A DNA stretch of 64,000 bases, taken from contig CAWHVD010000001.1 in the NCBI GenBank assembly GCA_963832835.1, positions 2,480,001-2,544,000 on the forward strand. Reading direction: 5' to 3'. The notes under the pieces were generated by a model. The model saw nothing but the letters and a program-made list of their open reading frames with translations, made no database searches and was not told the origin of the DNA. The position numbers and the translations under genes are program-made. Shown one piece after another: positions 42,641 through 49,800 of the stretch. Each line of letters starts with the position of its first letter. Position 1 is the stretch's first letter. The DNA comes from CAVPKN01 sp963832835. GTDB taxonomy: Bacteria; Chlamydiota; Chlamydiia; Chlamydiales; JAAKFR01.

Positions 42641-43981
42641 ATGATAAATGCGTCAAGTGATTCAACACGTTGCTGGCAAGGAACTACCTTCATAAAAGTA
42701 GGCGTAGCCCTAACGACTGTTCTTACCGCGACCGCGGTTGCCCTGATTGTTTTGGGGCATTTAAAGATGAATGTCCTTCTTTTACCCAGTTACGGCGTTG
42801 CGGGTGGAGCAGGTTTAATAGGTCTACTGACTCTTATCCAGTATCTTCAAAATAAATGTGTTTACTCATGGCTCACAACACCTGTCACTCCAAAGCCGGA
42901 TGCTTCCATCAGCAGATCTGCGCAGCAGCCACCAGACCGCTCCAGATTTAAAGAAATCGTTGCTTTGCCCAATGATATACATTTGGGTAGACTCAAGATC
43001 GTAGAGATACTGCCTTTTCATCATATCCAATTAAATCCAAATGACCTAAATAGATTAAGAATCCCCGATAGATCTTACATTTATCTCGGAGATTATGTAT
43101 TCACCGCCTATGCTGCACCCGAGATTCAAGAAGGGTGTATCGGCATGTCGCTATCCAACCGATTTACGTTAACTGGGTTCAAACCAATTCCTAACGTGCT
43201 GCTCGAAAGAGGCATCATCACCCCTTTTCGTGGGACAGCTCCTGCCACAGATCGTCTCAAGCTAGTAGTGGTGAGAGATTCTATGAACGAAGCGCTCTTT
43301 TACGATCCCATGTATTTGCAACAGCAATTGGTTCCGAAATTGCAAGGACACATCTTTACACATCAACAACTGCTTGATACAATTACCCTCGGGGGTTGCG
43401 ATCTTCGTTTAAAGGTAGAAGAGATCGATTTAGGAGAATATAGAACCGTAGGAGCCCAAACAATCATCAACTTGATTGATGGGGGTTATTCACCTTTCCT
43501 CATCCCCCTCGATAAAACAGTTCCCATCGAAGCAGCTACCTTAACCTTTGATCTTACAGGTGCAACACAGTTCGAGGGTAATAAGTGTTTGCAGTTGTTC
43601 CCCAAAACAGATGGTGAGCTATCAAAGACCGAGATCCGACTTCTTATGAGATTAGGAATAGATCCCTCAGAAATCTCAGAAAAACCCAATATCATCCCTC
43701 ATGAACTTCCAGATCTAAATACCCTCCAACCGCACATACTGAAAAAAGTGCAGGGCATGAAATCTGGGGTCTGGTCATTACCTGACACTATTGGCCTGGT
43801 CTCAACAAAGGCATTTTGGAAGGTTGGGGAAGAGTTTGATTTTGAGGCTGAGGGTATTAGCTACACCATGCGCCTTGCGAGCATTCAAGCTAAGGGGCGG
43901 AGCGTTTCCTGTGCAACAGTAGGCTTGCTCTCTAACACTCCGCAAGAGCTGGTGATCAGACCTATCCCATCAACATTGTAA
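42641..43981 (+). CDS. Inc-like membrane protein with NSF N-domain-like repeats
   Basis: The 446-aa protein has two closely spaced hydrophobic segments near the N-terminus (about residues 20-40, VALTTVLTATAVALIVLG, and 45-66, LLLPSYGVAGGAGLIGLLTL), the bilobed pattern of chlamydial inclusion membrane proteins. The soluble part has YVFTAYAAPEIQEGCIGMSL, then YDPMYLQQQLVPKLQGHIF with LRLKVEEID. The second half has KAFWKVGEEFDFEAEGISY and MRLASIQA. These resemble, in order, segments of the NSF N-domain as I remember it (YxFTxxxxPxVxPGSIAFSL; QAFSVGQQLVFSF; LLVKDIEAMD). No ATPase domain follows. Its 3' end overlaps rsbW by 12 bp. The Inc call is moderate and the NSF link a hypothesis. Confidence 0.6.
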   Translation: MINASSDSTRCWQGTTFIKVGVALTTVLTATAVALIVLGHLKMNVLLLPSYGVAGGAGLIGLLTLIQYLQNKCVYSWLTTPVTPKPDASISRSAQQPPDRSRFKEIVALPNDIHLGRLKIVEILPFHHIQLNPNDLNRLRIPDRSYIYLGDYVFTAYAAPEIQEGCIGMSLSNRFTLTGFKPIPNVLLERGIITPFRGTAPATDRLKLVVVRDSMNEALFYDPMYLQQQLVPKLQGHIFTHQQLLDTITLGGCDLRLKVEEIDLGEYRTVGAQTIINLIDGGYSPFLIPLDKTVPIEAATLTFDLTGATQFEGNKCLQLFPKTDGELSKTEIRLLMRLGIDPSEISEKPNIIPHELPDLNTLQPHILKKVQGMKSGVWSLPDTIGLVSTKAFWKVGEEFDFEAEGISYTMRLASIQAKGRSVSCATVGLLSNTPQELVIRPIPSTL

Positions 43982-44371
43982 GGAAAAGGTTAGGCGTAGA
44001 ACGTTTTCGTCATCGATGCGTTGATAATAAGCCTCATCGATCGCTTTGCGAATCAAGAAAATACCTAAACCTCCGACTCGTCTATCTAACACAGATTTGT
44101 CCAGTTGTGGATTGATCTCTGCGTCAATGGGGTTAAAAGGGACACCTTGATCGCGTAGAACGATCTCTAATCGCTGCCCCTTACAGGAACAGACAATGGA
44201 AAGAGGGCCTTTTTGCTGAGGATAGGCATAGGAGATGATATTGACAATCGCCTCTTCACAAGCCAGCTCCATTTTGAGCAGCGCTTTTTCACCCATGCCA
44301 TGCAGCTTTGCTTCTGAGCGAAGATAGTGCATCATCGAGTCGAGTGCATTGAGGTCTGCCAAAAATTCCAT
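43970..44371 (-). CDS. rsbW: anti-sigma factor serine kinase RsbW
   Basis: The 133-aa GHKL-type ATPase has the N box in CEEAIVNIISYAY, the G1 box in LRDQGVPFNP and the G2 box in RRVGGLGIFLI. RsbW kinases bind a sigma factor or phosphorylate an anti-sigma antagonist. In Chlamydia the RsbW homologue is CT549, part of a partner-switching network; no antagonist or phosphatase gene is seen nearby. Confidence 0.92.
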   Translation of the reverse strand: MEFLADLNALDSMMHYLRSEAKLHGMGEKALLKMELACEEAIVNIISYAYPQQKGPLSIVCSCKGQRLEIVLRDQGVPFNPIDAEINPQLDKSVLDRRVGGLGIFLIRKAIDEAYYQRIDDENVLRLTFSLQC

Positions 44372-44403
44372 CTTACTAGGTCTCTTTGAGGTATCTTGGG
44401 ATA

Positions 44404-44958
44404 CTACCAGCAGTTATTGACGTAGTCCACTATCTTTTCAGCGAGTAGCTTGTAGAGAGGAGGGAAGGCTGCATCTTGGGCCATATTGTGCATTTCGAAC
44501 TGTCCCAAGGAAAAACTATTGTCATTCACGTTACCCAGGTCAGACTCAAAGTCATAGTCCAGAGATGCCCAGATCTCAAGTGGCCCAAAAAGGCAGGTAC
44601 CTGATCTCCGGTCAATGAGCGAAACCTGAGCCTTCATCGTTAATCGCGCTTCGTTGGCTGTGGTCACTTTGGAGGTTCCCCCATCATTCCTATCCGGGGC
44701 ATAGATAAATCCAATATTGAAGTCATCTGGGGCAAAAAGGCAAACCTTGAGCGTCAAATCGGCTCCGGAAGAGGCATAGCGTAAGCTTCCTCGAGTTGTT
44801 ACTGCGCGCACCAAGGCTGCTGTGAAAAGCCCCTTCTCATCTCCTGCGGCGTAAGGAACACAAACTGTTGAGTAGCGTTCAAGAATTTCGCCCCGTCCCC
44901 AGCGGTATCCACAGGCAGTAAGAGTGACCATGATGAGGCAGAGCAGGCAAAATCTCAT
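44404..44958 (-). CDS. LptE-like lipoprotein (CT548 position)
   Basis: The 184-aa protein has a lipoprotein signal peptide with lipobox LTAC and then GYRWG, as in LptE, where a CGY start is typical. A segment with EARLTMKAQVSLIDRRSG follows, like the strand pattern of LptE. LptE plugs the LptD lipopolysaccharide translocon in the outer membrane. It overlaps the downstream end of the TPR-lipoprotein-like gene by 4 bp and corresponds in position to CT548. Confidence 0.65.
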   Translation of the reverse strand: MRFCLLCLIMVTLTACGYRWGRGEILERYSTVCVPYAAGDEKGLFTAALVRAVTTRGSLRYASSGADLTLKVCLFAPDDFNIGFIYAPDRNDGGTSKVTTANEARLTMKAQVSLIDRRSGTCLFGPLEIWASLDYDFESDLGNVNDNSFSLGQFEMHNMAQDAAFPPLYKLLAEKIVDYVNNCW

Positions 44959-45911
44959 GCGAGTTTCTTGCTGGGGATCACCAGTTTGGCTAGCCTCTCA
45001 CCACTTCTTGCAGCCGCTTTTGTCTCAGGGTATCTATAAATGGCATCTTGATAGTAGATCGCAGAAGCGTGAGGTTTCTTTTTGCGCTCATAAAACCTTC
45101 CGGTATCAAAGAGGCTTTGGGCATACACTTCTTGCATAGCAATTAGTGTTTGATGCGCTTGCTCTACCCTTTCATCGGATGGAAAGGATTTCCCGAAACG
45201 TTGAATGTTGATTTGGGCAAGAGCAATTAAATCGGGATTCTGCGATTCTCGGCGGCTCTGTTCTAAGTAAATTTCGGAAATGCGCAGATAACTCTCGGCT
45301 GACAAGGTATGTTTGGGAAATCTTCGCGCCAAGGTCTGAAGTGCTTCAATGCTTTCACGGTATTCTCTTCTAACCCTAAGCAATTCAGCCTTGCGGTAGA
45401 GCGCGACAGCTGCTAAATCTTGTGCAGGAAGTGCCGCTATGATTTCGTCAAAAAGGGTGACAGCGTCCGATTTTGCAGGTGCCCATTTTGGAAGCTTTTG
45501 CATGCCGAACATGTGCTTCTTCTTCCCCTCGGCGTACGCACCTGCGATCTCCAACTTATACTCAAATACTTTTTCAAAATGTTTAAGTTTTCCACCCAAC
45601 GCTAGATATTTATTGAATTGTTTATTAGACAGATCGATCTCCCCTAATTGGAAATGACATACGCCTGTATAAAAAAGCGCGTCGCTTGCAAAAGGTGATT
45701 CCGGATAGTGATAAATGACAATCATGAAATGGGTAAGCGCTTCATCCCATTGACTGGCATGAAGTTGTTGATCTCCCTGATCATAATGCTCTTGCATCGA
45801 CAAGGTGGGAACATAACGCTCCGGTGACCATTTACCACTTACATGGCTATACCCTCCAAACATGAAAATGGGGATTAACGCTAGGGACAAAAATAAGGGG
45901 AACAGACGCAT
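44955..45911 (-). CDS. TPR-containing exported protein, BamD-like (CT547 position)
   Basis: The protein has about 318 aa. An N-terminal hydrophobic segment (LFPLFLSLALIPIFMFGGY) serves as signal or anchor, and no lipobox Cys is present. TPR-like units follow: QWDEALTHFMIVIYHYPESP and FASDALFYTGVCHFQLGE, RRFPKHTLSAESYLRIS, and KPHASAIYYQDAIYRYPETK. The pattern of helix pairs with YP motifs resembles BamD/YfiO, an outer-membrane assembly factor, but it is longer. I start at 45911, which has GGAG six bases upstream. Confidence 0.7.
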   Translation of the reverse strand: MRLFPLFLSLALIPIFMFGGYSHVSGKWSPERYVPTLSMQEHYDQGDQQLHASQWDEALTHFMIVIYHYPESPFASDALFYTGVCHFQLGEIDLSNKQFNKYLALGGKLKHFEKVFEYKLEIAGAYAEGKKKHMFGMQKLPKWAPAKSDAVTLFDEIIAALPAQDLAAVALYRKAELLRVRREYRESIEALQTLARRFPKHTLSAESYLRISEIYLEQSRRESQNPDLIALAQINIQRFGKSFPSDERVEQAHQTLIAMQEVYAQSLFDTGRFYERKKKPHASAIYYQDAIYRYPETKAAARSGERLAKLVIPSKKLA

Positions 45912-45981
45912 TCTTTTCTCCAAAAAAGAGGAAAGGGATCATAATGGGTGGCATAGGTTACTGTCAAACAGAGATAAATGC

Positions 45982-46887
45982 ATGTTAAAATATTTAGTCA
46001 CAGGCGGATGCGGTTTTATTGGATCCCATGTTAGCGACAGACTTTTAGAAGAGGGCCACCAAGTCCGCATTTTAGATAACTTGATTAACAGTTCCAAACA
46101 ATATCTGCCGCCACAAGCTGAGTTCATGAACGGGTCCATTACCGACGATGCGATCTTAAAACAAGCCCTCCAAGGTGTCGATGGTATCTTTCATTTAGCA
46201 GCTCTTGTTTCTGTGACCGACTCTGTCGCCCATTGGCATGAAAATCACCAGGTTAACTGCGCTGCCACCATCCGCTTGCTGGAGCTTGCATCTGGCTTGC
46301 CCATTGTATTTGCCTCTTCCGCTGCCATCTATGGAGACACGCCTGAGCTACCGCAGCGCGAAGAGACTATCCCCCGCCCCCTCTCTCCCTATGCCATCGA
46401 TAAGCTCACGTGTGAGATGCATGCCAAACTTGCTTGGGATTTGTACCGCACCCCCTCGGCCAGCTTTCGCTTCTTTAATGTTTATGGCCCACGTCAAAAC
46501 CCCTCATCCCCTTATTCCGGAGTCATTTCTAAATTTGCAGATCTTCTTGCCCACCATGCCCCCATCACTATCTATGGTGATGGCAATCAACGTAGAGACT
46601 TCGTCTACGTGAAAGATGTCGCAGAAATCCTGGTCCAAACCATGTCCCCAAACTTGAGCGGAGCGCATATCTACAACCTGTGTACAGGCCATTCCATCTC
46701 GATCAATGAACTTGCCGACTTGATGGGACAGATCGCAGGCATCACTATCAAAAAAGAATATGCCCCTTCTCGGGCAGGTGAGATCCTGGTCTCCTGCGGA
46801 GATCCCTCCAAGGCCCTTAAAACTCTAGGCCTCCAACCTCGCACTCCCCTCAAACAAGGCCTCTGCGAATTAATGCATTCTCCATAA
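45982..46887 (+). CDS. NAD-dependent nucleotide-sugar epimerase/dehydratase (SDR)
   Basis: The protein has about 301 aa. The Rossmann motif TGGCGFIGSH opens the protein. The catalytic set is Ser in VFASSAAIYGD and YxxxK in SPYAIDKLTCE. RFFNVYGPRQNPSSPYSGVI is the typical UDP-sugar-binding segment. The closest types are UDP-glucose or UDP-glucuronate 4-epimerases; the substrate is not fixed. I start at 45982 where the domain begins. It is divergent from the BamD-like gene and 11 bp upstream of the TIR-NACHT gene, possibly co-transcribed. Confidence 0.9.
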   Translation: MLKYLVTGGCGFIGSHVSDRLLEEGHQVRILDNLINSSKQYLPPQAEFMNGSITDDAILKQALQGVDGIFHLAALVSVTDSVAHWHENHQVNCAATIRLLELASGLPIVFASSAAIYGDTPELPQREETIPRPLSPYAIDKLTCEMHAKLAWDLYRTPSASFRFFNVYGPRQNPSSPYSGVISKFADLLAHHAPITIYGDGNQRRDFVYVKDVAEILVQTMSPNLSGAHIYNLCTGHSISINELADLMGQIAGITIKKEYAPSRAGEILVSCGDPSKALKTLGLQPRTPLKQGLCELMHSP

Positions 46888-46898
46888 GGTAAAATATT

Positions 46899-49800
46899 TT
46901 GTTCATTAACAGCATAGGTAGGGGTGCTTTTTACCCCCGCTTCACAAGAAACTTTTTTAGATACTCAAAAGGAATCCCTCCCTTAAAAACGCATCAGCTA
47001 GCCCTTCGTTCTTTTTCCCTGCCTCCAACGAGTTCAAAAAAAATAACAAAAGCAATCTCCTATGAAATTTTAGACCATCCACTTATAGCTGCAGAAACCT
47101 CGCTACACTTGCTACAGCAAGACGTAGCTAATAAAGAGATGTGCACTCAAAAAATTCAGACATTGCTAGAGCAGGAACGGACGCACAAAAACCCCCAGTT
47201 CTTTGACTTCTTAGAAAATCTTGACCGCACCTTACTAGTCAAATTGCAGCATCATGGAGAGACCTTCAAAGAGCTTCTTCTTCTAAAAGATGCCACCAGA
47301 ATGTGTTTTGAGGAACATTTACATATCATTAAAGCAGCCTCTCCGCGAAAAACAAATACCACCTGTTTTGTCTGTTTTGCTTTAGAAGCTAACGTAGAAA
47401 ATTGGCTGAGTAAAGTCTTTGTTCCAGATCTTACACGAATAGGAATCGAGCCTGTTTATGGTCCATGGGATCTCTCACATGACATGGATCTGAATGCCTT
47501 CCAAAGCCAAATAAGACATACCGATCTTGCTCTTATCGTATGCACTCCCGGTCTTAAGAAAAAATGCACAGAAAGAGTGAAAGCAATTACAGGATGTGTC
47601 CAGGAGGTCCGTATTGCCCTAGAACGATACAACGATGACGATAAGCAAGGCACCTTATTTACGGTGCTTTTGCATGGGAAACGCAAAGACTGCATTCCCA
47701 CACCGATTTTAGAGCCCATTTTTGCAGCAAAATTCGAAGTGCTCAACAACGAGAGGACAACAGAGCTGTATGATTATTACTCCAAGGCATTCCGTATGTT
47801 TGCATCTCTTGCGGGAATACCTAGCAAAGATGCAGGAGAATTGAAGGAAGCCTTCATTGAGACAGCCTCTACTAGAATATTTGGCAATGGGCTTGATGCA
47901 CAGGTCGTGAGGAGTTGGAGCGAAGAGCGTTATCGCAAAGGAATGGGTGAGCTTGGAAAATTCATGGCTCCTAATCCTGAGCCCTCGGTCACAAATACAA
48001 AAAAAGCAGATCCACAGATCCCAAGGATCTGTAAAACGCGTTTTGATGCTGAGCATTATCTGAACCTTGCGCAAAAAAATGAGAATGCTGCCTCAGCTGT
48101 CGGATACATAAAAAAAGCTCTCTCATATTTTAAAAAAACAGATCCTGGCCTTCACTACGCCCATTTTTTAGAAAAAATGGACAGAAAATTTTTAGTAAGA
48201 CTTGTAGAACAAGACAAAGCACAAGCCCGGATTTCTCGCACTTTTTCGGAGAAAATCGAACCTCTGGAGGTTGAGATTGCTCTTCCGATAGGCGTTGACA
48301 ATGTTCGAGCAACATGGCCTCGTCTGTCGGAAAAGCAAGATCGGCCTTCAGAGTGTTCGAGTTTCCCGAGAAAGTGTGAGAAATCCGGGCTAGAGCCTAT
48401 CCTGCTTGAAAAGGATGCCGTGCGCATGACCTTCGAAAAGATACTAGTCCATTTTGCCAAGCTGCCTTCTATACCCACCTGTTTTATCTGCTGTAATCCT
48501 CAAGAAGAGGAAGTGGTATCTTGGGTCCATCATGTATTGGCATCCGATCTCGAAAAAATTGGAGTACGCCCGATCTATGCTCAGAAAGATCTCTCCCACA
48601 CAGGCGATTACAAAAGCTTCCAAGCACAGGTCCGTACAGCCGATAGGATAATCATCGTATGTACACCAGCTCTAAAAGAGAAATGCACACCGGGCAATCT
48701 TACTGGAGTGGCACAAGAAATCCGTCTTGCAAGAGAGAGGTATAACCAGCCCGAACCTGGTATTTCACTTCTCTATAAACAAGGCAACCGCGCATCCTCT
48801 TGCCCGGATCCAGTCTTTGAGCCCATTTTTGCGGGCGAATATGCACATTCTGATCATCCTATAGAAAAAAACGTCTCCAATTATTATGAGATGGCCTTTG
48901 AGTTTTTTGCACCGATGAAAAAAATCTCTAATCGAGAGGCCCTTAGACTAAAAGAGCATTTCATAGATGAGGTCCACAAGATCCTCGCCGGACAAATCAA
49001 TAAAAATGAAGTAGAGCAATGGAAAGCGATTCGCTTTACCCAAATAGAGATGAACACACTCGAAGCGCTCCAAAAGATCTATGCGCGCATCGAAAACACA
49101 CAACCCCATCTTCTGATTCAAGAAGATCTCAGGATGCATTACGCTTCCAAGAAATACCTCTCTCTTCTGGTTTCGCAAAAAGAAATCCCCATCGAACAGC
49201 TCTATACCCGTCTAGCGATCATTGGCGAAGCTGAGAAAAAAAAGAAAAAGACGGAAGCTCAAGAAGCGAAAAACGATCATTCTTTAGGTCAAATCGAGGA
49301 TCAAAGACCTTTAGTGCACGAATCGTTCTTTGAGCCCAAGCAAGCCCTGCTCCTTGAGGAACTATTTAAGCATGATCAGTTAAAAGGAGCTACAAAACGG
49401 ATCTTGATTCAGGGATCCGCAGGGATTGGTAAAAGTACCTTGTGTCATCATATAGCCTACCGTTGGGCCCAAAAAACACTCTTTAAAGAATTTGAGTATC
49501 TGCTTTGGCTTCCTCTGCACCGTCTTGATAAAAATAATATGCGTTTGATGCAAAACCCTACCTGGCATGACTACGTCGCTCATGAGTGTGGACTTGAAAG
49601 CGCACAAGCACGTGCTCTGTTTAGCAACGAAGCAAATCAGAAAAAGACTCTTGTCTTACTGGATGGCTATGACGAATTATCTTCAGATGCAACAAATCCA
49701 AACGGATGTTTTTATCCTATCTTGAAGGTGTTGAAAGAGTTTCCCAATGTCATCATCACCTCAAGGCCTCGAGAGATCGGTGGTTTCACAAAAAATTGTG

